Positions 19,388 to 27,710 of a stretch of 64,000 nt of DNA are shown here, one piece after another. Numbering within the stretch: position 1 is the stretch's first letter; each line of letters opens with the position of its first letter. This stretch comes from Sporolactobacillus shoreicorticis. Lineage in GTDB: Bacteria > Bacillota > Bacilli > Bacillales > Sporolactobacillaceae. The DNA lies in NCBI RefSeq assembly GCF_024125445.1, contig NZ_JAMXWM010000003.1, forward strand, positions 186,001-250,000. Reading direction: 5' to 3'. Below the pieces are notes generated by a model. That model worked only from the letters and a program-made list of their open reading frames with translations, had not been told where the DNA came from and made no database searches. The position numbers and the translations under genes are program-made.

Positions 19388-19957
19388 TCACTGAACTTTG
19401 TTTATTTCCAATGTATTCCACAGTTCTGTTTTTGAAGTTGAAACTGCTGCGGCTCCCGATTTTAATGCATTCTTTGCCTCTTGAACGGTGCGGATCAGTC
19501 CGCCGGCGATGACAGGTACGCGAATTTTTTCAATGACTTCACGAATCAAGTCGGGAATGATACCCGGCAACAGCTCTACCATATCAGGTTTGACGTGTTC
19601 GAACAGACGATAACCGGTCTCCATGGAGCGTGAATCAAGTAAAAACATGCGCTGAACAGTAATCAATCCGCGTTTTTTCCCCATTTCGAGCATCGTACTT
19701 CGGGTTGAAATAATGCCGTAGGGACGAATCTGCTGACAAACAAATTCAGCCGCTGCCGAGTCATTCTTCAGCCCTTGAATTAAATCTGCATGAATAAACA
19801 GATGCTTGTTCGCCTGTTTCCCCATCCGCACCATTGTACTGATTAATGAAAGATGGCTGTCCAAAATAATGATTTGATGAAATGGGAGATTCAGTAATCG
19901 TTCAAAATTTTTCATAGTATTTGCCGCTGGTACTATTTTTTGACCATCAAGTGACAC
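19388..19957 (-). CDS. glpP: Glycerol-3-phosphate-responsive antiterminator GlpP
   Basis: 189 residues from the GTG at 19957, nine bases after AAGGAG; this matches the usual GlpP size, whereas the open frame reaches 20110. Family features are HADLIQGLKND, the block PYGIISTRSTMLEMGKKRG, DMVELLPGIIPDLI and PVIAGGLIRT. GlpP binds glycerol 3-phosphate and stops termination in glp leader RNAs. It follows glpF on the same strand about 170 bases upstream of the glpF promoter. Confidence 0.93.
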   Translation of the reverse strand: MSLDGQKIVPAANTMKNFERLLNLPFHQIIILDSHLSLISTMVRMGKQANKHLFIHADLIQGLKNDSAAAEFVCQQIRPYGIISTRSTMLEMGKKRGLITVQRMFLLDSRSMETGYRLFEHVKPDMVELLPGIIPDLIREVIEKIRVPVIAGGLIRTVQEAKNALKSGAAAVSTSKTELWNTLEINKVQ

Positions 19958-20038
19958 AATGACCGTCTCCTTAATCGCAGTTCCACACCAATTGATTCCG
20001 CGCCCCCATCCACATCGATGTGCTCCTTTTTCCAGCAT

Positions 20039-20067
20039 GCAAAAAGCAGCATTTGCTGCCTTTTTGC
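20039..20067. terminator. Symmetrical hairpin upstream of glpP
   Basis: GCAAAAAG-CAGC (from 20039) pairs with GCTG-CCTTTTTGC around ATTT; it has T-rich flanks on both strands and could terminate in either direction. On the minus strand it lies 82 bases upstream of the glpP start, so it could form part of the glpP leader. Confidence 0.5.
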
Positions 20068-20125
20068 GGATTACGAGGAGGATAGGGGGGCGTGAAAAAC
20101 ACCAATTCATGAATCAGTTAAACTT

Positions 20126-20233
20126 ATGCCGCATCGAAAAACCGCACATTCGGACTGTGCTCAAACCCTGTCATTCCCGGAAAACAAGCCTGTTCTGTGC
20201 GGAGACTGTCCGTGCGATTCATGTGTAGACTAA
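20126..20233 (+). CDS. Possible 35-aa Cys-rich peptide
   Basis: ATG at 20126 reads 35 residues ending PVLCGDCPCDSCVD, a dense CxxCxCxxC metal-site-like cluster. No ribosome binding site is visible at a proper distance, and no promoter is obvious, so coding status is doubtful. The cysteine spacing is the only reason to list it. Confidence 0.25.
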   Translation: MPHRKTAHSDCAQTLSFPENKPVLCGDCPCDSCVD

Positions 20234-20541
20234 GACCAGATCTTGTCCCCTTAACGGATCATTTGTTTCATAAACAAAGATGGCGTTAATTCATTTATGA
20301 TCGCTCAGCTGACAATCAATCGACATGAAATGCTTACGATCTTCCTTGAGCAAACAGTTCGTGTGCGATTACTCTCTGCAAAATAATCATAACCCGATTT
20401 TATAATCAGTGCAAAAGTATGTTTTGAACATTTCAGCGTTTTCATAAATCCGATTTAACAATAAATATAATATATTGTTCATGAAAAGAGAGTTTTCGAT
20501 TATTTTTCCCTTTTTTAGCAGTTTTTGAAAAAGGCTGAAGA

Positions 20542-20571
20542 TTGACCACCAGGTATTCCTTTCGATACAAT
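20542..20571 (+). promoter_or_regulatory. Promoter of khtTU
   Basis: TTGACC (20542-20547), 18-base spacer, TACAAT (20566-20571), about 115 bases upstream of the khtT start. Confidence 0.65.
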
Positions 20572-20691
20572 TAAATTATGGTTTGCTGAATGGGATGTTT
20601 TTTGCCTTAAATGATTTCTTTTTTATCAGCTATTTGGACACACTGAAGAAGAACAGATGGGAACCAACTATACTGTGAGAGGAGCGAATAA

Positions 20692-21192
20692 ATGAACATT
20701 AAAGAAACAGATCTCCCGGGAATTGGAAAGAAATTCGTCCTGACAACGGATCAAGACGAGCGTGTCGTTGTCGTCATCCATGATGACGGACGAAGGGATG
20801 TCTACCATTATGATTCGACTGAACCGGATGAATGTATTTCATCGGTCAGCCTTACAGACTCTGAGGCGCGCCAGTTTGCCTCAATTATTGGCGGTATGGC
20901 ATACAAACCGAAGGCAATGGAAAATGTCGAAGTGGCTTTAAACGACTTAATCATCGAATGGTTTAAAGTCGTTGCTGACGCCCCGATCGTTGGAAAAACA
21001 ATTGGCGGTGTCGGCATGAGACAAAATTACAAAATTAACGTGATCGGAATCATCCGAAAAGATCAGACCAAACAATTAAATCCGGGTGTGGATTCAGAGT
21101 TTCGTGCCGGTGACACCATTGTTGTATCGGGCGAACGTGTTGATTTAAAACGCGCGTACAAGGAACTGTTCACTCGAGGGAAGGAGGAATAA
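20692..21192 (+). CDS. khtT: K+/H+ antiporter regulatory subunit KhtT
   Basis: 166 residues. N-terminal half resembles KhtT (ETDLPGIGKKF, DGRRDVYHY), and the C-terminal half is a TrkA-C (RCK_C) domain with GGVGMRQNYKINVIGIIR and FRAGDTIVVSG. In B. subtilis KhtT controls the KhtU antiporter and responds to c-di-AMP. GAGAGGAGC precedes the ATG. The stop is directly followed by the khtU start, with no gap. Confidence 0.92.
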   Translation: MNIKETDLPGIGKKFVLTTDQDERVVVVIHDDGRRDVYHYDSTEPDECISSVSLTDSEARQFASIIGGMAYKPKAMENVEVALNDLIIEWFKVVADAPIVGKTIGGVGMRQNYKINVIGIIRKDQTKQLNPGVDSEFRAGDTIVVSGERVDLKRAYKELFTRGKEE

Positions 21193-22413
21193 ATGGATCA
21201 TTTAGTCTTTGAAGTCGGTACCGCTCTTGTTCTTGTCGCGATAGCGGCATTGATCGCAAACAGGCTCAACTTTTCCATTATTCCATTCCTCATTCTTGCC
21301 GGTATGATCGTCGGTCCGCATGCACCGCATTTTTGGATCATCAATTTAAAGTTTATCCATAGTGCGGAGCTTATTGAATTTCTTGGACGAATCGGCATCC
21401 TGTTTCTGCTTTTCTACCTCGGCTTGGAATTTTCGACAAGCAAGCTAATCCGTTCCGGAAAATCGATAATCGTCGGAGGGTCTGTCTATATTGGAATCAA
21501 CCTGACTCTTGGCCTTCTTTATCCGGTACTGCTTGGTTTTCCTTTAAAAGAAACCCTGATTATTGCCGGAATCATCACTGTATCATCGAGTGCAATTGTT
21601 GCGAAAGTCTTGGTTGATTTACGCAGAACAGGAAATTCAGAAACAGAATTAATTCTCGGAATCATTATGTTCGAGGATATTTTCCTTGCTGTTTATTTGT
21701 CGGCCGTCTCCGGACTTGTACTTGGCAAGTCGCAATCCCTGATAGGCACCCTGCTCTCTATTTTGCTGTCACTTGGCTACATGCTTCTGTTTTTCATCAT
21801 TGCACGAAAGGCAGCACCGCTGCTCAATAAGCTGCTCAAAATTGCATCTGACGAAATATTCATCATTGTCATTTTTGCTTCACTGTTTTTCATTGCCGGA
21901 TTTTCAGAAACCATTCATGTGGCAGAAGCAATCGGAGCACTTCTGCTCGGGCTTGTTTACTCGGAAACCGATCAGGCCCAGCGGATGGAGCATCTCGTCA
22001 TACCGTTCCGTAATTTTTTCGGTGCCATCTTTTTCTTCAGCTTCGGACTCAGCATCGATCCGACAAAGCTTGGCGGAGCAGTATGGATGACACTTGGCGC
22101 TGTTCTGATTACCGTTATTGGAAATTTTGTTGCCGGACTTGTTGCAGGGAAACTTGCCGGACTTTCGTATAAATCATCGACAAATATTGGTTTAACAATT
22201 GTCTCCCGAGGTGAATTTTCCATTATTATGGCGAATCTTGGGATCGCCGGTTCACTCATGCCAATTCTGCAGCCGTTCTCAGCTTTGTATGTCTTAATTC
22301 TTGCCATTATCGGTCCAATTCTGACTAAGGAATCAAAACTTATTTTCAGAGTAATGAACACGTTATTTCGCTTGCAACAGAACGTTCCGAAAAAAGCAAG
22401 AAAAGGCGAATAA
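21193..22413 (+). CDS. khtU: K+/H+ antiporter KhtU (CPA2 family)
   Basis: 406 residues, about 12-13 membrane segments, with the Na+/H+ exchanger fold. Characteristic stretches are LFLLFYLGLEFS, VSSSAIVAKVLVDL, GIIMFEDIFLAVYLS and the TIVSRGEFSIIMANLG region. It extrudes K+ in exchange for protons and works with KhtT. The start codon abuts the khtT stop (TAAATG) and uses the GGAAGGAGG at the end of khtT. Confidence 0.93.
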   Translation: MDHLVFEVGTALVLVAIAALIANRLNFSIIPFLILAGMIVGPHAPHFWIINLKFIHSAELIEFLGRIGILFLLFYLGLEFSTSKLIRSGKSIIVGGSVYIGINLTLGLLYPVLLGFPLKETLIIAGIITVSSSAIVAKVLVDLRRTGNSETELILGIIMFEDIFLAVYLSAVSGLVLGKSQSLIGTLLSILLSLGYMLLFFIIARKAAPLLNKLLKIASDEIFIIVIFASLFFIAGFSETIHVAEAIGALLLGLVYSETDQAQRMEHLVIPFRNFFGAIFFFSFGLSIDPTKLGGAVWMTLGAVLITVIGNFVAGLVAGKLAGLSYKSSTNIGLTIVSRGEFSIIMANLGIAGSLMPILQPFSALYVLILAIIGPILTKESKLIFRVMNTLFRLQQNVPKKARKGE

Positions 22414-22434
22414 CATGACTGAGTAAGTTTGTTG

Positions 22435-22485
22435 ATAACCAGACCCTATATTGTTTTGATTCATTGAAAAGCTGGTTATTTTTTC
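22435..22485 (+). terminator. khtTU terminator
   Basis: ATAACCAG (22435-22442) pairs with CTGGTTAT (22472-22479), then TTTTTTC; the 29-base loop is long. Confidence 0.6.
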
Positions 22486-22502
22486 TGCAAATACCAAATC
22501 TT

Positions 22503-22530
22503 TTGATTCCTTCTGAATGTCGCTTATAAT
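22503..22530 (+). promoter_or_regulatory. Promoter of the yitT-family gene
   Basis: TTGATT (22503-22508), 16-base spacer, perfect TATAAT (22525-22530), about 108 bases upstream of the start codon. Confidence 0.7.
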
Positions 22531-22637
22531 TATTATATTAATTACTTTAAAGATAACTACTGCCCGGCATCAATTATGAATGTCGGTGCTACATATTAAA
22601 ATTTAATACATGTGTAAATCGAAGGGATGGTACGCCA

Positions 22638-23540
22638 TTGGGAACAGCAGAGCAAGTCGGAATTTCACCTAAGCAGCAGCATAAACATAAGGGACTAAAA
22701 TTTTATCAATATGTTATTCGCGCTTTGCTTATTGCAATCGGTGTCACGTTCGAAGCAATCGCACTTGAAGCATTTCTCGTGCCAAATAAAATTATCGACG
22801 GCGGCGTTGTCGGGGTTTCAATCATGTTGGCGCATCTATCAGGCTGGCCGATCGGTGTGTTTCTCGTCATCATAAACATTCCCTTCTTCATCATCGGCTA
22901 CAAACAGATGGGAAAGACGTTCACCATTACTTCCGCCTGTGGTGTCACACTTCTGGCTTTTCTCACAACTTTATTTACACCGGTACCTCGTTTTACCGAT
23001 GATTTGCTTCTTGCAGCAGTTTTTGGCGGAATCATCATGGGGATCGGTGTCGGGCTTGTCATTCGAAACGGAGGTTCCTCAGACGGAACGGAAATTTTGG
23101 CCGTGCTTTTTAACCAAAAAACGCCTTTTTCAGTCGGTGAAGTTGTTCTGTTCATCAATATTTTTATTCTGGGGTCCGCAGGATTCGTATTCGGCTGGAA
23201 CTATGCAATGTACTCTTTAATCGCTTACTTCGTCGCATTCAAAATGATCGATATAACGAGCGAAGGTCTCGAGTCCTCCAAAGCCGTATGGATCATCAGC
23301 GATCAGCACGAAGAAATTGGTGACGCCCTTAATGACCGGCTCGGTCGCGGTGTCACTTATCTGAACGGTGAAGGTGCATATACAGGAAATGATAAAAATG
23401 TCATTTTTACCGTCATCAGCCGTCTTGAAGAAGCTAAGGTAAAGAATATTGTTGATTCAATTGACAAAAGCGCATTCCTCGCTATCAGTGATATTCACGA
23501 TGTCAAAGGCGGTCGATTCAAAAAAAGAAGCATCCACTGA
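22638..23540 (+). CDS. YitT-family membrane protein
   Basis: 300 residues. An N-terminal set of five to six membrane segments (including LEAFLVPNKIIDGGVVGVSI and GSSDGTEILAVLF, hallmarks of the family) is followed by a cytosolic DUF2179 domain from about residue 210 (SKAVWIISDQHEEIGDAL). Members are conserved in Firmicutes and poorly characterised. The start is a TTG at 22638 after GAAGGGATGG; no better-placed ATG exists. Own promoter, and a terminator embedded in the 3' end of the convergent MFS gene. Confidence 0.9.
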   Translation: MGTAEQVGISPKQQHKHKGLKFYQYVIRALLIAIGVTFEAIALEAFLVPNKIIDGGVVGVSIMLAHLSGWPIGVFLVIINIPFFIIGYKQMGKTFTITSACGVTLLAFLTTLFTPVPRFTDDLLLAAVFGGIIMGIGVGLVIRNGGSSDGTEILAVLFNQKTPFSVGEVVLFINIFILGSAGFVFGWNYAMYSLIAYFVAFKMIDITSEGLESSKAVWIISDQHEEIGDALNDRLGRGVTYLNGEGAYTGNDKNVIFTVISRLEEAKVKNIVDSIDKSAFLAISDIHDVKGGRFKKRSIH

Positions 23541-23582
23541 TTGCAGATGCTATCACTCCTCGTTTATTTGATTTTTCATCAA

Positions 23583-24815
23583 TTATCGAAGCACCTGCGG
23601 GCGGGCAGCTTCGATTTTTCTTTCCCTTCTTTTCACCAGTAATTCCGAGGCAACAACCCAGCCGGCATTGATGAACAAGAGCAGACTCGTGGAAAAGAAG
23701 ACATATTTAATTCCGAACGCTGCTGCCATATGTCCGCCAAGCAGTGAGCCGCCAAGCGTTCCGAGAAACTGTGCGGACTGATTATAGCCGAACAGCTGTC
23801 CGGTAATTTGTGACGGGGCCATTTTCTTCACAATAGTGTTAATCGAAGGTAAAATGCCAGCGGTAGCAAGACCAAGAAGGAAACGCAGAACCGTCAGCTG
23901 CCAAGTGTTCGTCACGAATGCCTGCGGTATAAAGATCACCCCTGTAAAAAGCAGCGCATACAGCAGCACGCGACGTGGACCGATCCGATCAGACAGTTTT
24001 CCGAGAAAAGGCGCTGAAATGACGCTCGCCAGCCCCGCGGCCGCTACGACGATACCCGACATCAGTGCAAGATGCGCCGAACCCGGTGAAAGAATTCTCA
24101 CATAGACAGTGATAATCGGCTGAATCGACATATTCGCAAGCTGTACCATGAAAGTCGTGACAAACATGGCAAGAAACAGGCCGACATGCGGCGTCATCGC
24201 CCACACTTTCTTGATCGAAGGCGCCTTTTTCTCAGAGACAACCACTTTCTCTTTTACCAGAAAGTAGGACGCGAGAAAAGCGCTGAACAGCAGAACACTC
24301 GTGTCAATAAAGACAAGACGCATGCCCATATATTCCGAAAGCAGACCCCCGACAAGCGGTCCGACAAGTGAACCGCTGATTCCTCCCGTGGACAGCATGC
24401 CCAGTGCCCAACCTGAATGTGTCTTTGGCGTCTGCGTTGCAACGAGAATAATCGATGCCGGAATATAACCGGAAACCAGTCCCATGATAAGACGCAGACC
24501 AAAAAGCTGATAAACGTTCTGTGCGAAAGACATAAGAAAAACAACAAGACACATGCCCAGACTCGCGCGGAGCAACATCGGCTTCCGCCCATATTTATCA
24601 GCCAAGCGTCCCCATAGTGGAGAGACGAGAGCGGACACAAAAAATGTTGCGCCAAAAATAAGCCCTGCCCAGCTCTCTATTTCAGACGTATCTGTGACAC
24701 CCAATTTCTCAATATAAAGCGGTAAAAACGGAATAATTTGACTCATTCCTGCTGCTGTCGCAAAAGAACCGAACCAAACAACATACAAATTTTTTTTCCA
24801 TAGAGGTAAAGACAA
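23583..24815 (-). CDS. Major facilitator superfamily efflux transporter
   Basis: About 410 residues and 12 hydrophobic segments. Motif A is present as GRLADKYGRKP in the first half and a second copy GKLSDRIGPRR in the other half; the N-terminal WFGSFATAAGMSQIIPFLPLYI and the GPLVGGLLSEYMG block fit drug/H+ antiporters of the YitG/MdtG type. The start is probably the TTG at 24815, with TAAGGTG six bases upstream. Substrate unknown. The divergent LysR gene 190 bases away may control it. Confidence 0.85.
   Translation of the reverse strand: MSLPLWKKNLYVVWFGSFATAAGMSQIIPFLPLYIEKLGVTDTSEIESWAGLIFGATFFVSALVSPLWGRLADKYGRKPMLLRASLGMCLVVFLMSFAQNVYQLFGLRLIMGLVSGYIPASIILVATQTPKTHSGWALGMLSTGGISGSLVGPLVGGLLSEYMGMRLVFIDTSVLLFSAFLASYFLVKEKVVVSEKKAPSIKKVWAMTPHVGLFLAMFVTTFMVQLANMSIQPIITVYVRILSPGSAHLALMSGIVVAAAGLASVISAPFLGKLSDRIGPRRVLLYALLFTGVIFIPQAFVTNTWQLTVLRFLLGLATAGILPSINTIVKKMAPSQITGQLFGYNQSAQFLGTLGGSLLGGHMAAAFGIKYVFFSTSLLLFINAGWVVASELLVKRRERKIEAARPQVLR
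23585..23620 (+). terminator. Terminator of the yitT-family gene inside the MFS coding end
   Basis: ATCGAAGC (23585-23592) pairs with GCTTCGAT (23608-23615), followed by TTTTCTTTC on the plus strand. It lies within the last codons of the convergent MFS gene, so coding sequence doubles as terminator. Confidence 0.65.
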
Positions 24816-25006
24816 CGAACACACCTTACTTTTTTATTATTTCCGATAGAAAAAGTGCCTTTCAGTTGGCACCTGATTAACAGTTACTATAATAATCCGT
24901 ATTGCTCATTAATACTAATATATATATTATTATAAATGTATAGCTTTAAAACTATCAATGAAGGATGAAATAACACTCATCATTGCCAATTTAGGAGGTC
25001 GGCGTC

Positions 25007-25909
25007 ATGGAACTGCTTCAATTAAAATACTTTCAAACCGTTGCCCGAATCGAGCACATGACGAAGGCTGCGCAGGAACTTTCCATCGCTCAGCCTTCGC
25101 TCAGTCAAACCATTAAACGTCTTGAGGATGAAATCGGCGTCTCTCTGTTTGACCGCAAAGGACGCAGAATTAAGCTTAATCGTTATGGGAAAATCTTTCT
25201 GGAGAAAGCTGAGCTCGCATTCTCAGTACTTCAAGAAGGCAAACAGGAGGTCATCGACTTAGCCAAGCTGAACGAAGACAGCATTTCAATGGCGGTCATG
25301 CGGACACCGATCATCCCCGATCTGCTCAGCAGTTTTCGCAAAGAGCATCCCTTTGTTCGCTTTCGTGTCAAACAGATTTCAAGAGCAACCATTCAGCATC
25401 AGCTTGAGAACGGTGAGATCGATCTGTGTATCACTCCTTATCAATTGGAACAAGAAAGACCGCTTCATGCACGCTTGCTCATGCATGATGAAATTTATCT
25501 CGTCGTTCCGAAAACGCATCGGCTGGCAGCTAAAAAAAGTATTGATCTGCATGATATCGCTCATGAACCGTTTGTTCTGAAAGCAAACGGCGCCTTTCGC
25601 GAAACAACTGACAGCTACTGCCGGATGGCAGGGTTTCAGCCGGATATTGCCTTTGAAGTAGATGATTCCTTGTCCATTCGCGGACTGGTTTCAGAGGGTC
25701 TCGGTGTTGCCTTTTTCTCTTCGCTGACATTAAGAACGGTAAGAGACCGCTCCATCGTTCCGCTTCGAATAAGCCATCCGCACTGTAAGCGCTCGATCAG
25801 TCTTGTATGGAATAAAGAACGCTATCATTCATCCATCGTCACCGATTTCTATCAGTTTATCATTCACTATTTCCAGTATTTCGATCAGGATGTTCCGCTG
25901 ATCAACTAA
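25007..25909 (+). CDS. LysR-family transcriptional regulator
   Basis: 300 residues: an N-terminal winged helix-turn-helix (MELLQLKYFQTVARIEHMT, then QPSLSQTIKRLEDEIGVSLFD) and a LysR substrate-binding domain. A strong TTAGGAGGT precedes the ATG. It is divergent from the MFS gene, the classic arrangement for a LysR protein controlling its neighbour; the 190-base A/T-rich intergenic region would hold the operator. Inducer unknown. Confidence 0.9.
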   Translation: MELLQLKYFQTVARIEHMTKAAQELSIAQPSLSQTIKRLEDEIGVSLFDRKGRRIKLNRYGKIFLEKAELAFSVLQEGKQEVIDLAKLNEDSISMAVMRTPIIPDLLSSFRKEHPFVRFRVKQISRATIQHQLENGEIDLCITPYQLEQERPLHARLLMHDEIYLVVPKTHRLAAKKSIDLHDIAHEPFVLKANGAFRETTDSYCRMAGFQPDIAFEVDDSLSIRGLVSEGLGVAFFSSLTLRTVRDRSIVPLRISHPHCKRSISLVWNKERYHSSIVTDFYQFIIHYFQYFDQDVPLIN

Positions 25910-25920
25910 TTTAAAATCTG

Positions 25921-26628
25921 TCAAACCGCCTGATTCTGATTATGCCCTTGAATGCCCTTTCTTCTTTGGCTGCGCCAGCCAAGATAAAGCACACAAACAA
26001 TAGTCGCTGCAACGACCGGCCATTCGGCCCATACCACAGCATCACCAAGCCACTTAAGAACGAATGGCTCGGCAAACAGCATTCTGGCCGCCGTCATCGC
26101 CAGAATTCCGGAACCTACATAAATAAGCCATGAAAAACGATCCATTAGTTTTAAAATGATGGCACTGCCGCCCATTAAAAGCGGGATACTAATCAAAAGT
26201 CCGAAAATGACAAGCAGCGGATCATTTTGCGCTGCTCCTGCGACCGCAAGTACATTGTCGAGTCCCATCAGTGCGTCAGCCACGACAATGGTCTGAACAG
26301 CCCCCCATAGGCTCGTACTTGCTTTGACTGCTTTCTTTGATTTCGAAGAATCAGCCGGGCTAAGCAAACGATATGCGATCCAAATGAGCAGCAGCCCGCC
26401 GATAAAGTGCAGCCCCGGAACCATGAGTAGATAAACAACCAAAATCGTACAAAGTGCGCGCAATACAACTGCACCGGCCGTTCCATAAAGAATGGCGCGA
26501 CCCCGCTGATGATTAGGAAGCCGGCGGGCAGCCAAGGCAATAACAACTGCATTATCTCCTGCTAAAAACAAATCAATACCGACAATAATAATTAACGACG
26601 ACCAAAATGCCGCTGTGAATAATTCCAT
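25921..26628 (-). CDS. TerC-family membrane protein, copy 1 (metal efflux type)
   Basis: 235 residues from the ATG at 26628 (MELFTAAFWSS), behind GGAGG; seven or so membrane segments with the TerC hallmarks DLFLAGDNAVVIALAARRLP and VADALMGLDNVLAVAGAA, whose acidic residues are thought to bind Mn2+. Firmicute TerC proteins (YkoY, MeeF, MeeY) export Mn2+ and help metalate secreted enzymes. It lies 100 bases downstream of a second terC copy with a terminator between them. It ends 11 bases from the convergent LysR gene. Confidence 0.88.
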   Translation of the reverse strand: MELFTAAFWSSLIIIVGIDLFLAGDNAVVIALAARRLPNHQRGRAILYGTAGAVVLRALCTILVVYLLMVPGLHFIGGLLLIWIAYRLLSPADSSKSKKAVKASTSLWGAVQTIVVADALMGLDNVLAVAGAAQNDPLLVIFGLLISIPLLMGGSAIILKLMDRFSWLIYVGSGILAMTAARMLFAEPFVLKWLGDAVVWAEWPVVAATIVCVLYLGWRSQRRKGIQGHNQNQAV

Positions 26629-26686
26629 GAACGAACATCCTCCTATGAACAATACCTTGAATTTCATTATAATTTAAATACAAAAA

Positions 26687-26716
26687 GCAAAAAACCTTGG
26701 CCGATTTCGCCAAGGC
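26687..26716 (-). terminator. Terminator between the two terC genes
   Basis: CCTTGGC (26695-26701) pairs with GCCAAGG (26709-26715); on the minus strand it is followed by TTTTTTGC. It ends transcription of the upstream terC copy 2. Confidence 0.75.
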
Positions 26717-26727
26717 TGAAGGTTTTA

Positions 26728-27429
26728 TTAAACAGATTTTTCAGCGGTGACTGCTTTTTTCATTTGCCGGCCGCCATGCTGGCTTTTCCATCCCAAGTAG
26801 AGTACGCCTAAGATAATGAAGAGAAGCGCCGGCCATTTGATCCAAGAGAAGCCGGCAATGGCATCATACACAAAATGATCGGCAAAGATCATCTTCCCCG
26901 CGGTAAAAGCGAGAACTCCCGATCCGGCATAGGTAATCCACGCATAATGGTCAACCAGTTTCAAGAACAGAGCACTGCCGCCCATAACCAGTGGAACACT
27001 GATCAAGAGACCGATAATAACAAGTACATAGTTCCCTGAAGCTGCGCCGCCGATGGCAAGCACATTATCCAGACCCATGAGCGCGTCGGCCATAATGATC
27101 GTGCGGATGGCCGCGCCAAGACTTGTTTTCGCCACGATTTTCTTATCTTGCTTGTGATCTTTAAGCAGGCTGTAGGCAATCCAGACAAGCAGTACACCGC
27201 CGACAAGATGCAGCCCCGGCACCTTAAGCAGCCAAACAACAGCAAGTGTGGCAAGCGCCCGAATAACGACCGCACCAAGCGTTCCATAAAGAATTGCGCG
27301 TTTTCGTTGATGATCCTGAAGTCGTGCAGCCGCCAGCGCAATGACAATGGCATTATCTCCTGCCAAAATCAAGTCAATGCCCACAATAAGCAGCAACGAG
27401 GTCAAGAATTCCAGCGAAAAAAAATCCAT
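26728..27429 (-). CDS. TerC-family membrane protein, copy 2, behind a Mn2+ riboswitch
   Basis: 233 residues, paralogue of the downstream copy: DLILAGDNAIVIALAAARLQ and MADALMGLDNVLAIGGAA correspond to the acidic Mn2+-site segments. A good GAGGA lies before the ATG at 27429. Its leader contains a yybP-ykoY riboswitch with terminators, so it should be switched on by high Mn2+; by family knowledge it exports Mn2+. Confidence 0.9.
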   Translation of the reverse strand: MDFFSLEFLTSLLLIVGIDLILAGDNAIVIALAAARLQDHQRKRAILYGTLGAVVIRALATLAVVWLLKVPGLHLVGGVLLVWIAYSLLKDHKQDKKIVAKTSLGAAIRTIIMADALMGLDNVLAIGGAASGNYVLVIIGLLISVPLVMGGSALFLKLVDHYAWITYAGSGVLAFTAGKMIFADHFVYDAIAGFSWIKWPALLFIILGVLYLGWKSQHGGRQMKKAVTAEKSV

Positions 27430-27468
27430 TCATTCATCCTCCTCAATTCTTATTATCTGTTTGCACAA

Positions 27469-27508
27469 TAAAAAGCAGCCACTCCGACGATGATCAGAAA
27501 GGCTGCCT
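27469..27508 (-). terminator. Second leader terminator of terC copy 2
   Basis: Minus-strand AGGCAGCC (27501-27508) pairs with GGCTGCTT (27473-27480), then TTTATTG. It follows the riboswitch terminator by a few bases, giving two terminators in series before the gene. Confidence 0.65.
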
Positions 27509-27513
27509 ATGCA

Positions 27514-27638
27514 GAAAAAAACCTTTGCCCTTTTTCATCCGTCCGAGGCAAAGGTCTCGCCAACAGCCCAACGGCTGCCAGAAAAGCCGGGGATCACTCC
27601 CGTAATGACGACTTTACTCTGTTGGCTACTCCCCTTTT
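27514..27638 (-). promoter_or_regulatory. yybP-ykoY manganese riboswitch with expression-platform terminator
   Basis: Minus-strand aptamer about 27547-27638. The 5' conserved segment AAAAGGGGAGTAGCC and the 3' segment GGCGAGACCTTTGCC are hallmark yybP-ykoY sequences, with an internal GCAGCC...GGGCTGTTGG stem. The 3' strand ACCTTTGCC (27547-27555) can instead pair with GGCAAAGGT (27521-27529 region), followed by seven T, making a terminator. By the known mechanism Mn2+ stabilises the aptamer, frees the 3' platform and allows read-through into terC. Confidence 0.92.
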
Positions 27639-27664
27639 ACGAGGCTGATTCATTTGTTACAATT

Positions 27665-27693
27665 ATTATATTATGGGACTGTAAATCTGTCAA
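27665..27693 (-). promoter_or_regulatory. Promoter of the riboswitch-terC transcript
   Basis: Minus-strand TTGACA (27688-27693), 17-base spacer, TATAAT (27665-27670): both consensus hexamers, about 30 bases upstream of the aptamer. Confidence 0.9.
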
Positions 27694-27710
27694 CGCGGAT
27701 GATCCGCCTG

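Larger units (their letters stand above)
19958..20691. other. Long intergenic region between glpP and khtT
   Basis: 734 bases with no large gene. It contains a near-perfect hairpin (20039-20067), a possible 35-aa Cys-rich ORF (20126-20233) and the khtT promoter (20542-20571). Between 20240 and 20540 I see only A/T-rich sequence without a convincing element. Confidence 0.6.
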
